A stretch of 64,000 nt of DNA from an uncultured Acetatifactor sp. GTDB lineage: Bacteria; Bacillota; Clostridia; Lachnospirales; Lachnospiraceae. The notes below the pieces were generated by a model. That model was not told the DNA's origin and ran no database searches. It worked only from the letters and a program-made list of their open reading frames with translations. A program made the translations under genes and the position numbers. Where the stretch lies: positions 1-64,000 of the forward strand of contig CATKYJ010000015.1 of NCBI GenBank assembly GCA_949840885.1, written 5' to 3'. This document shows, one piece after another, positions 27,817 to 35,472 of this stretch (positions are counted from its first letter, which is position 1; each line of letters starts with the position of its first letter).

Positions 27817-29985
27817 ATGAGAGGGATATGGAAGAAAGGGATCGCCGCGGGGCTGCTTGGGGGTATGCTTGTGTTGTCTGCGGCGGGTTTAAGCATGGGA
27901 ACTGCAGTGCCGCTTGCGGCGCAGGCCGCCGCGCCCGGGGAGTCCGCCGGAGGCGGGGCCGCGATATATGTGGACGCAGACAACGGCCTTGACACCAATG
28001 AGGGAACGCTGGAGGCTCCGGTGCAGACCCTGAAAAGGGCACAGGAGCTGGCAAGGGGGCTGGCACAGGACATGGACGGGGACGTGACCGTCTTTCTGCG
28101 GGGCGGGCGGTATACGCTGGAGGAGACTCTGCGGTTCGGCCCCGAGGACAGCGGGCGGGGCGGCTTCAATGTGGTCTGGACCTCTTATGAAGGGGAGGAG
28201 GCGGAGATCTCCGGTGGGATCCGGATCACCGACTGGACGCTGCACGATGCGGAAAAGGGCATCTGGTCCGCGCCTGCCCGGGGAGTGGGCAGCCGCGACT
28301 TCTTCGTGGACGGGGAGCGGGCGGTTCGCGCCCGCAGCGGGAAGCTGCAGGTTCTGGATTTGGACTCGGCTTATGCAGTTATGATGGTGGCGCCGGATGA
28401 GAGTCTCCCGGAGAGCTTTGCCCGTCCGCAGGAACTGGAAGTGACGGCAGGGGCGGCATGGCACTGGCATACAGTGCATGTGGAGGCTGTATTCGAGAAA
28501 AAGGGGTATATGGGCGTACAGTTTACGGAAGCCTCCTGGGCGACAGCCGGTTTCAGCGGAGACAAGGACGCGCAGTATCTGGAGAACGCCTACGAACTGC
28601 TGGACGAGCCCGGCGAATGGTACCTGGATCGGGAGGGGGACCGGATTTACTATATGCCCATGGAGGGGCAGGACATGGAAAATGCCGATGCGGTACTTGG
28701 CAGGCTGGAGGAGCTGATCCGCTTCGAGGGCACGCCGGATGCGCCGGTGGAGCACATTGCGCTGCGGGATCTGACTTTCAGCCATACCACCTGGCTGTTT
28801 GCGGACAACCCTGACGGCCTGCTGGGATTCGGCCAGAATGTGGTGAAGAACGCCACCAGCGGCGGCGATAACCTGACGCTGAGCCTGAGCGCGGTATATG
28901 GGGAGTATCTGGACCATATGGAGGTCAGCGGAGTCCGCTTTTTGCATCTGGGGAACAACGCGCTGCATTATTCCGACGGCACGAAGAATACACAGATCGT
29001 CCGCAACCGCGTGGAGGATATAGGCGGGGGAGGCATCTATCTGGGCAACATAAGCAAGGTGGAGGAGACGCCGGAGGGCCTGAAGAAGCTGGTGGAGAAC
29101 AATGTCATAGAGGATAACGTTGTCAGGGACGTGGGGCTGACCTACAAGTCCGCCGACGGTATCTTCACCGGGCCTGTGGCGAGGACAAGGGTGGAGCACA
29201 ATACCATCGTCAATGTCCCCTACAACGGGATCTGCATGGGCCATGGGACGATCAACCAGCCCATTTTCACAGACAACAGCATTGCTTACAACTATATCGA
29301 GAATACGATGCATACTCTGTTCGACGGCGGGGGGATCTATATCGTCAGATGGTTTGAGAATACAAGCATCATGGGCAATTATGTGGTGCAGTGCGGCGCC
29401 AACGGGATTTACCTGGACGATATGGCCCGGGGGATCACGGTGACGGGCAATGTTATCAGGGACAGCGAGCGGAACTTCCTTTACAAGGGCGATTACAACT
29501 ATATCTATGACAATTACACATCCAATGCAAGGAAAGAGGATTCCGATATGCGCACGCCGATTGGCGACAATCCTGTATACCGACTGGAGAACAATGACCT
29601 GTGGGACGAGGCCGCGGTGGAGGCCATCCGGGCGGCTTCCGGGGCGAGGCTGGCGGAGGCGGAGGAAAGCGTCCCCTCCGGGGAGGCGCCATCCGGGGAC
29701 GAGGGGGCGCAGGAGCCCGCAGACGTCCCCTCCGGGGATGCGCAGTCAGGCGCGCCGGGGGCAGAGGGAAGCGAATCCTTAGGAGAGGAGCAGCCCACGG
29801 AGACGAAAGAGCCTGCAGAGGGAGCTTCCGGGGAGGCGAAGAACCCTGAAGCAGACGCGGATGCGTCCCCTCAGGAGGATGGGGCCAAGGTTCCTGTCGC
29901 CGTATGGGTCCTCCTGCCAGTGCTGGCAGCAGGAGCCGTGGCCTGGGCGTCCATCAGGAAGAGGAGGGAGAAAGAGGAGATATGA
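27817..29985 (+). CDS. Secreted right-handed beta-helix protein, GH141-like, membrane-anchored (paralogue 1)
   Basis: 722 residues. Signal peptide about 1-38 (GLLGGMLVLSAAGL, cleavage near LAAQA-AA); an N-terminal parallel-beta-helix cap (YVDADNGLDTNEGTLEAPVQ, TLKRAQELARG, FLRGGRYTLEE); then GGIRITDW and a run of beta-helix repeats rich in NNVIEDNVVRDVG-type turns (about 330-590). This layout resembles GH141 and related carbohydrate-active helices; catalytic residues cannot be assigned. A Pro/Ser/Gly-Glu spacer leads to a C-terminal transmembrane helix (VAVWVLLPVLAAGAVAWASI) with a basic tail, and there is no LPXTG. Expected on the outer face of the membrane. Shares architecture with genes at 44288 and 47975. 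Confidence 0.88.
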   Translation: MRGIWKKGIAAGLLGGMLVLSAAGLSMGTAVPLAAQAAAPGESAGGGAAIYVDADNGLDTNEGTLEAPVQTLKRAQELARGLAQDMDGDVTVFLRGGRYTLEETLRFGPEDSGRGGFNVVWTSYEGEEAEISGGIRITDWTLHDAEKGIWSAPARGVGSRDFFVDGERAVRARSGKLQVLDLDSAYAVMMVAPDESLPESFARPQELEVTAGAAWHWHTVHVEAVFEKKGYMGVQFTEASWATAGFSGDKDAQYLENAYELLDEPGEWYLDREGDRIYYMPMEGQDMENADAVLGRLEELIRFEGTPDAPVEHIALRDLTFSHTTWLFADNPDGLLGFGQNVVKNATSGGDNLTLSLSAVYGEYLDHMEVSGVRFLHLGNNALHYSDGTKNTQIVRNRVEDIGGGGIYLGNISKVEETPEGLKKLVENNVIEDNVVRDVGLTYKSADGIFTGPVARTRVEHNTIVNVPYNGICMGHGTINQPIFTDNSIAYNYIENTMHTLFDGGGIYIVRWFENTSIMGNYVVQCGANGIYLDDMARGITVTGNVIRDSERNFLYKGDYNYIYDNYTSNARKEDSDMRTPIGDNPVYRLENNDLWDEAAVEAIRAASGARLAEAEESVPSGEAPSGDEGAQEPADVPSGDAQSGAPGAEGSESLGEEQPTETKEPAEGASGEAKNPEADADASPQEDGAKVPVAVWVLLPVLAAGAVAWASIRKRREKEEI

Positions 29986-29989
29986 TTCC

Positions 29990-30145
29990 ATGAGGGGTAA
30001 TTTTGACAGAGACTGTTTTGAGAGCGGTACGGTTCGAATGTCCGGGGGACTGATGATGATTTACGACATGTATCCCGGAGTGCCCCTGAAAAACGCGAAA
30101 GCATTGATGGATGCAAGGGAGAAATATGCATTTTACTATTCTTAG
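29990..30145 (+). CDS. Small protein of 51 residues, unknown
   Basis: Starts 5 bases after the beta-helix stop with AGGAGA at 29975-29980 nine bases upstream, and ends 35 bases before the PHP gene, so it is placed like a real operon member. Sequence features: MRGNFDRDCFESGTVRMSG, LMMIYDMYPGVPLKNAKAL and an aromatic end YAFYYS. No signal peptide or membrane segment. I do not recognise it. The compact spacing and codon use like its neighbours favour a genuine gene over chance. Confidence 0.5.
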   Translation: MRGNFDRDCFESGTVRMSGGLMMIYDMYPGVPLKNAKALMDAREKYAFYYS

Positions 30146-30180
30146 AGCGCAGTCGGCAGACATTACAAGGAGGAGCGGCT

Positions 30181-31545
30181 ATGAAGAAACAGATTGCGGA
30201 TTACGAGGTTCGTCCGGGGGTAGTGCCCAGCGGGGAAAAGGCGCGGGTGCAAATCATCCCCAGGGGCAGACATGCCAGGTTCGATGATCAGATTCATGTC
30301 CATGATGCCCGGAGGGACCGGTGGAAGAAGTCCCCTTTCCCGCCAGAGCAGGAAGTCTTTGAGTGGAACAAGACTGCGGAGTACAGGATTTATTTCCTGC
30401 CCATGCAGGAGATGCCGGGATTCGTCAAGAACTGCGACAGCGTGCTGGCAAGCCCCTGCGATGACGGTTCGCTGGCATTTGAATACACTTTCCGGGGGGA
30501 GCAGGAATACAAGATTGTCATCACTGACCTGAGAAACGACGGCGAAGAGGTGGCGCGCCTCTCGCTCTTTTCTCTCCTGCCCGACCTGTACGGCAGGAGG
30601 GCCTGGCGGGGTGATCTGCATGTGCACTCTTTTTATTCCGACGGCAGGGAGGATCCCATGATTGTGGCCGCCAACTACCGGAAAGAGGGCTTTGACTTTA
30701 TGGCCTTGACGGATCACCATAAGATGTTCCCCTCCAGGATCCTCCTGGAGGATTGTAAGGATATTCCTTTCGGCCTGGCAATGTTTACCGGGGAGGAGGT
30801 GCACGTCCCGTACCCCATGTACATCCATGCGATTAACTTCGGAGGCGCGTCCAGCGTGAACGAATTTTACGAGGAGCACCGGGAGGAATGCGATGCGGAA
30901 ATCGCCCGGATGGCGGAAGAACTGGACAATCCCGGGGGGCTGGACGCCCTGCAGCTGGCCCAGCGGATCTGGGTGGCCAGGCAGATCAAAAAGACCGGAG
31001 GTATGTCCATTTTGGCGCATCCCCACTGGATCTGCGATTCCTACAACATGCCGGACGATGTGACGGACTACCTGTTCGGGCATGAGGTCTACGATGCCTT
31101 TGAGCTCCTGGGCGGGCAGAGCGTCCATGAGAACAATATGCAGACAGCCTTTTACAACGACCAGCGGGCCATGGGGCGGCGGATTCCCATCGTGGGCTCC
31201 AGCGACTCCCACGGCACGGAGCCTCCGGAGTATTTCACCTGGAGCAGTACTCTGGTCTTTTCCGGGGACAATTCCTTTGAGGGGCTGACCGGCGCCATCA
31301 AAGACCTTTACAGCGTAGCGGTGGAGAAATATCCGAATGAGGAGTATCGGGTGCACGGCCCTTACCGCTATGTGAAATATGCCAGGTACCTGCTGGAAAG
31401 CTACTTCCCCAGATACGATGAGCTCTGCCGGGAGCAGGGCCGCCTGATGAAGGAATACGTCTGCGGCGATGAGGGGGCGTTGGAGATGCTTCAGCTCATC
31501 AGAAGCCGGACGGATGAATTCGCAGCTCGCTTTTTCCATCTGTAA
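30181..31545 (+). CDS. PHP-domain metallophosphoesterase-like protein
   Basis: 454 residues. The C-terminal two thirds is a PHP domain: GDLHVHSFYSDGREDPM (first metal motif), FDFMALTDHHKMFPS (second), then ILAHPHW and GSSDSHGTEPPEYF near the end. PHP enzymes are multinuclear metal phosphoesterases or sugar-related hydrolases. The first 150 residues form an additional beta-rich domain without a name. No signal peptide, so cytoplasmic. AAGGAGGAG precedes the ATG. Located between beta-helix gene 1 and the LacI regulator, it probably processes a sugar derivative of this locus (inference). Confidence 0.85.
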   Translation: MKKQIADYEVRPGVVPSGEKARVQIIPRGRHARFDDQIHVHDARRDRWKKSPFPPEQEVFEWNKTAEYRIYFLPMQEMPGFVKNCDSVLASPCDDGSLAFEYTFRGEQEYKIVITDLRNDGEEVARLSLFSLLPDLYGRRAWRGDLHVHSFYSDGREDPMIVAANYRKEGFDFMALTDHHKMFPSRILLEDCKDIPFGLAMFTGEEVHVPYPMYIHAINFGGASSVNEFYEEHREECDAEIARMAEELDNPGGLDALQLAQRIWVARQIKKTGGMSILAHPHWICDSYNMPDDVTDYLFGHEVYDAFELLGGQSVHENNMQTAFYNDQRAMGRRIPIVGSSDSHGTEPPEYFTWSSTLVFSGDNSFEGLTGAIKDLYSVAVEKYPNEEYRVHGPYRYVKYARYLLESYFPRYDELCREQGRLMKEYVCGDEGALEMLQLIRSRTDEFAARFFHL

Positions 31546-31641
31546 ATATTATGGAAAACTGTACCCATTATGAGAATGCCGCTATGGTGATGCCATGCGT
31601 AAAGAAACGGAAGCAGAAAGGCCCAGAGGCTGATTTGCCGC

Positions 31642-31670
31642 TTGACAGCCACCTGAAAGTATACTATACT
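31642..31670 (+). promoter_or_regulatory. Promoter of the LacI-family regulator gene
   Basis: TTGACA (31642-31647), 17-base spacer, TATACT (31665-31670), about 85 bases before the start codon. A sequence TAACGAAATT follows shortly after and might be a weak operator. Confidence 0.65.
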
Positions 31671-31754
31671 GACACTACTATAAAGTAACGAAATTGCGCA
31701 TGAAGCCGTCCGCAGACTCATACAAAAGCAGACAGGAAAGGAGATCAGATTCAG

Positions 31755-32771
31755 ATGCTACCGAAGAAACCGTCAGTTACCATAAAGGATATCGCGAAGA
31801 GGACAGGGTACAGCGCCAACACAGTGTCCCATGCCCTGCGCGACAAAGACGACATCAGCGAGGCGACCAAGAAGAAGATCCGGGAGATCGCCCGCGAGAT
31901 GGGATATGTGAACAATGCGCTGGCGGCTTCCCTGCGGCTGGGATACACCAATACAATCGCCGTGATCCTGGGAGACGTCTCCAATCCCCATTTCTCGATT
32001 ATGATGAAAGAGATCGAAATGCACGCCAGGGGCTTCGGCTACTCCTCTTTCCTGCTCAATACCAACGAGGACGAGGCGCTGGAGTCGGCGGCGATCAAGA
32101 CCGCGCTGCAGAAGAACGTGGACGGCATCATCATCTGTCCCACCCAGAAATCGGACAGGAACCTGGAATTTTTGCGGACTCTGAATCTTCCCTTTGTCCT
32201 GATCGGACGCCGCAACCCCATTGATCGCTATGTGGCGTGCAACGATGAACTGGGCGGATATCTGGCGACAAAGGCGCTTCTGGACGCGGGGCACAGGCGG
32301 ATCCTGCTGCTCCATGCCCCTACATATATCTCCAGCTCCAAGGAGCGTCTGGAGGGGTACAGGAGGGCGTATAAGGAGGCGGGGATCCAGGTGCCGGAGG
32401 GACTGATCCGGGAAGTGGAGGTCACCTCTCAGGATATAGAGGATGTCCTGTCGCAGCTTGACAGGGACGGGGAGAACTACACGGCGATTTTCGCTTTCAG
32501 CGACATGCTGGCATGGAATGCCTGGAGCTGTCTGCTTCGGCGCGGGAAGAGCGTCCCGCAGGACTGTTCACTGGTGGGATTCGACAATATCCAGTCGCGG
32601 ATGCGCTTTCCCTTTGACCTGACGTCCATAAGCTCCCATAAAGGAAAGATGTCGGTGGAGGCCGTAAATGTCTTGTTGCGGCAGATTCGCGGCGGGGAAG
32701 ACGGCGCGGGCCAAGTGGTGATAGACACCACGCTGGCGCAAGGGTGCACGGTGGCTCCGCCACAGCTCTAG
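31755..32771 (+). CDS. LacI-family transcriptional regulator of the glycan locus
   Basis: 338 residues. N-terminal helix-turn-helix VTIKDIAKRTGYSANTVSHALRD with hinge ALAASLRLGYTNTIAVI, then a periplasmic-binding-like sensor domain (GYLATKALLDAGHRRILLL, FSDMLAWNAWSCLLRRG, LVGFDNIQSRMRFPFDLTSI). Such proteins usually repress and are released by a sugar ligand. It lies inside the locus, and five copies of a near-palindrome centred on AACGTT or AACGAT occur before locus genes, fitting the symmetrical sites that LacI proteins bind. The binding itself is inferred. Confidence 0.92.
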   Translation: MLPKKPSVTIKDIAKRTGYSANTVSHALRDKDDISEATKKKIREIAREMGYVNNALAASLRLGYTNTIAVILGDVSNPHFSIMMKEIEMHARGFGYSSFLLNTNEDEALESAAIKTALQKNVDGIIICPTQKSDRNLEFLRTLNLPFVLIGRRNPIDRYVACNDELGGYLATKALLDAGHRRILLLHAPTYISSSKERLEGYRRAYKEAGIQVPEGLIREVEVTSQDIEDVLSQLDRDGENYTAIFAFSDMLAWNAWSCLLRRGKSVPQDCSLVGFDNIQSRMRFPFDLTSISSHKGKMSVEAVNVLLRQIRGGEDGAGQVVIDTTLAQGCTVAPPQL

Positions 32772-32804
32772 GGGGACGCCTGAGCCCCCCCCGGAGCTGT
32801 GGCG
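32758..32804 (+). terminator. Hairpin over the LacI gene stop
   Basis: Perfect 11-bp arms CGCCACAGCTC (32758-32768) and GAGCTGTGGCG (32794-32804), with GGGGG/CCCCC pairing inside. The left arm overlaps the last codons and stop. No T run follows directly, so it may end or protect the regulator transcript ahead of the activase operon. Confidence 0.5.
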
Positions 32805-32833
32805 AGGATCCGTGATTTTATTTACGCATTTTC

Positions 32834-32845
32834 ATTAACGTTAAT
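32834..32845. promoter_or_regulatory. Putative LacI-type operator before the radical activase gene
   Basis: ATTAACGTTAAT, a perfect 12-base palindrome, 12 bases before the GTG start. It is the most symmetrical of five related sites in the locus. Confidence 0.65.
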
Positions 32846-32856
32846 CCGGAGGGAAT

Positions 32857-33699
32857 GTGGAGACAGGGATTATTTTTGACAGAAAAGAATTTGCAGTTTT
32901 TGACGGGCCGGGCATACGGCAGACGGTTTTCCTGAAAGGCTGCCCGCTCCGGTGCAGCTGGTGCCATAACCCGGAGGGCCTGTGTATGCAGCCGCAGCTG
33001 ATGGTGAGTTATGCGGCCTGCGAGCACTGCGGGCGGTGCAGCGAGGTATGCGACCATGAGACATGCGTGGCCTGCGGGAAGTGCGTGCCTGTCTGTCCGC
33101 TGGGGCTGCGCAGGATCGCAGGCGAAAGGATTACCTCCCGGGAACTGGCAAAGCGCATCCTGGCGGATGCCGATTATTACAGCCGTTATGGCGGGGTCAC
33201 GTTCTCCGGCGGCGAGCCCCTCATGCAGGCGGGCTTTCTGGCCGAAGTCCTGGAACTGCTGCCCGGCCTGCACAGGGCAGTGGAGACCTCAGGGTATTGC
33301 GAGCCCTCCGTTTTCCGGCAAATTGAGGGGCTTTTGGACTATGTGATCATGGATATCAAGCTCTTTGACAGCGAGAGGCACAGGCGGCATACCGGCGCGG
33401 ACAATGAGAAGATCCTGAAGAATGCGGAGTATCTCTGCGGGGGGACGAAGCCTTTCAGCATCCGCATCCCGGTGATTCCGGGCGTCAATGACGATGAGGA
33501 GAATTACAAAGCCACAGCGGCGTTCCTGGCGGGGGCCGGGGCCCTGGAGCGCGTGGAATTCCTGCCCTACCACCAGACGGCGGGTGCGAAGTACAGGATG
33601 CTCGGGATGGAATACCGCCCGGGCTTCGATGAGGATGCGGGGATCCGGATATGCCGGTCGGTTTTTGAAGAATACGGGATTGAGACACAGATCCTGTGA
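32857..33699 (+). CDS. Glycyl radical enzyme activase (radical SAM)
   Basis: Installs the glycyl radical on a partner enzyme by SAM cleavage. Key motifs: DGPGIRQTVFLKGCPLRCSW with the CxxxCxxC iron-sulfur triad (CPLRCSWC), then a ferredoxin-like insert with eight cysteines for two further 4Fe-4S clusters (CEHCGRCSEVC and CVACGKCVPVC), GGVTFSGGEPLMQ, and VIMDIKLFD. The insert is typical of activases of the dehydratase-type radical enzymes. The start is GTG 32857 with GGAGG just upstream; the ATG at 32855 is out of frame. The cognate enzyme is most likely the one at 37785. Confidence 0.93.
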   Translation: METGIIFDRKEFAVFDGPGIRQTVFLKGCPLRCSWCHNPEGLCMQPQLMVSYAACEHCGRCSEVCDHETCVACGKCVPVCPLGLRRIAGERITSRELAKRILADADYYSRYGGVTFSGGEPLMQAGFLAEVLELLPGLHRAVETSGYCEPSVFRQIEGLLDYVIMDIKLFDSERHRRHTGADNEKILKNAEYLCGGTKPFSIRIPVIPGVNDDEENYKATAAFLAGAGALERVEFLPYHQTAGAKYRMLGMEYRPGFDEDAGIRICRSVFEEYGIETQIL

Positions 33700-33736
33700 G
33701 GCGCCTGGGGCATGTCCGGAGCCCGGGTGCGGATAG

Positions 33737-33947
33737 AAAAAGTTCCACCTGTGCGGTTGGATGCTCATTCGAGCATCCAACCCACTCCCACATTCGCAAA
33801 ACTCGCGCATGCGCGCTCCTGCGTCTGCATTCGCAGCCGCGTTTTGCTCATTTGGAAGTGGGTTGCTAATCCAATGGCTCGTCTGCATGCAATAACTTGC
33901 ATGCAGACAAGCCACTGGATTGCAACCGTACAGGTGGAAAAAGTTCC
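33737..33947. repeat. Palindromic element of about 210 bp, MITE-like or structured RNA
   Basis: Fills the gap between activase and GH4 genes. Outer inverted repeats at 33743-33759 and 33923-33939 match at 16 of 17 positions. Inside lie three hairpins: a perfect 12-bp stem with loop ATTC (33755-33782), a middle imperfect stem (33781-33862) with GCAAAAC/GTTTTGC, and a long stem (33861-33927) of about 29 pairs with loop TAAC. The 10-base direct repeat AAAAAGTTCC stands at both edges (33737-33746 and 33938-33947). No transposase is encoded. Either a small non-autonomous mobile element or an expressed structured RNA. Confidence 0.75.
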
Positions 33948-34011
33948 GTACAGCAGCTTAGAGAGCATGCAGACCGCGCAAAAGGCGCGGTTACAAATAG
34001 GAGGGTATGAG

Positions 34012-35331
34012 ATGAAGAAAATAGCATTTATCGGTGCAGGGAGTTTTGGATTTACCCGCGGCCTGGTTAAGGACGTCCTGTCCTATGAGGCGTTTCGCGA
34101 CGCGGAGATTCGGCTGATGGACATCAACGAAGAGCGCCTGGCCTACAGCGAGCGGGCAGTGATAAAGATCATCGAAAAGGGGAACTATCCCGCGACAGTG
34201 AAAGCAACATTGAACCGTGCGGAAGCACTTGAGGGCGCGGACGGCGTCGTGATTACCATTTTGTCGGGCGGGCCGGAGGTGTTCCGCACGGACATCGAGA
34301 TCCCCATGAAGTATGGCGTGGACATCTGCGTGGGGGACACCCGGGGGCCGTCAGGCATTTTCCGTTTCCTGCGCACAGCGCCGGCCATGCTGGAGATCTG
34401 CCGTGATGTGGAGAAATACTGCCCGGATGCCATCGTGCTCAATTACACCAATCCGATGGCCATGCTCTGCCGCTACATCCAGTCCGAGACGAAAGTCAAT
34501 ATCACGGGTCTGTGCCACAGCGTGCAAAGCACGGCGGCGAAGCTGGCGGACTGGATCGGGGCGCCGATGGACGAGATCACCTATACCTGTGCGGGCATCA
34601 ACCACCAGGCCTTTTATCTGGAGTATAAGTGGAACGGCAAGGACGCCTATCCGCTCATCCGGGAAGCGGTGAAGCGGCCGGAGATCTACAATCAGGAGCA
34701 GGTGCGCAACGAGATGTTCAAGGCGCTGGGCTATTATGTGACCGAGTCCTCCGCGCACAATTCCGAATATAACGCCTGGTTCCGCAAGAGCCCGGAACTG
34801 ATCGAGAAGTACTGCACCCACGGCACAGGGTGGAACCCGGGGGAGCACGCCTTTATCCTGAATGAGTACTTCGCCCGTGAGGTGGACGGCAAATGGAAGA
34901 AAGACATTGAGGAGTGGCTGGCGAAAGACGACATCAGCCTTGAGCGGGGCAAGGAATACGCGGCCAGCATCTTCAACGCCATATTCGGGGATCACGAGCC
35001 TTTCCAATTCAACGCCAACCTGCGCAATTTCGGCATCATCGACAACCTGCCGGAAGGCTGTTGCGTAGAGGTGCCGGTGCTGGCCTCCAAGGAGGGAATC
35101 CGTCCGTTCCGCGTAGGGAAGATGCCTGCCCAGCTGGCTTTGCTTGTGAATATCAGCGCCCGCTGTGAGGAGCTGGCGGTGGAGGGCTGCATTGAGGGAG
35201 ACAGGGAGAAAGTGTTCCACGCCGTCTTGTTCGATCCCCTGACCTCCGCGGTGCTCTCCATTGAGCAGACCAGGCAGATGGTGGACGAGATGTTCGAGGC
35301 GGGCAGGGACTATCTGGGGTATATGCGGTAA
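34012..35331 (+). CDS. GH4-family glycosidase (alpha-galactosidase/galacturonidase type) 1
   Basis: 439-residue NAD- and Mn-dependent glycosidase that works by redox elimination. Shown by the NAD motif [36 protein letters not shown], the metal cysteine in GLCHSVQST (Cys168) and the metal histidine in GINHQAF (His198). The CHSV motif is shared by alpha-galactosidases and the alpha-galacturonidase LplD, so substrate is open. AGGAGGG six bases before ATG 34012 fixes the start; the longer open frame runs through the palindromic element. Cytoplasmic. A second GH4 gene lies at 52202. Confidence 0.92.
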   Translation: MKKIAFIGAGSFGFTRGLVKDVLSYEAFRDAEIRLMDINEERLAYSERAVIKIIEKGNYPATVKATLNRAEALEGADGVVITILSGGPEVFRTDIEIPMKYGVDICVGDTRGPSGIFRFLRTAPAMLEICRDVEKYCPDAIVLNYTNPMAMLCRYIQSETKVNITGLCHSVQSTAAKLADWIGAPMDEITYTCAGINHQAFYLEYKWNGKDAYPLIREAVKRPEIYNQEQVRNEMFKALGYYVTESSAHNSEYNAWFRKSPELIEKYCTHGTGWNPGEHAFILNEYFAREVDGKWKKDIEEWLAKDDISLERGKEYAASIFNAIFGDHEPFQFNANLRNFGIIDNLPEGCCVEVPVLASKEGIRPFRVGKMPAQLALLVNISARCEELAVEGCIEGDREKVFHAVLFDPLTSAVLSIEQTRQMVDEMFEAGRDYLGYMR

Positions 35332-35472
35332 AGTCCGGATATGCCGCGCCTGCAACCTGCAGACATGGAAGAAGGGAATCTCCGCCCCTGTGCCGCCGGA
35401 AAACGGCAGCGCAGGGGCAGAGGGAAAGGGCGGGACAAGGCGGCAGCTGATCCCGTCAGGAAGGAGAAAATG

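Noticed and set aside
33712..34011. 100-residue N-terminal extension of the first GH4 protein
   Set aside because: It would be encoded by the palindromic element; AGGAGGG at 33999 and the family N-terminus [13 protein letters not shown] show that translation begins at 34012.
35341..35469. Longer start for the GH3 protein
   Set aside because: The 43 extra residues are Arg/Gly-rich and unlike the family; the AAGGAG site lies directly before ATG 35470/35473.
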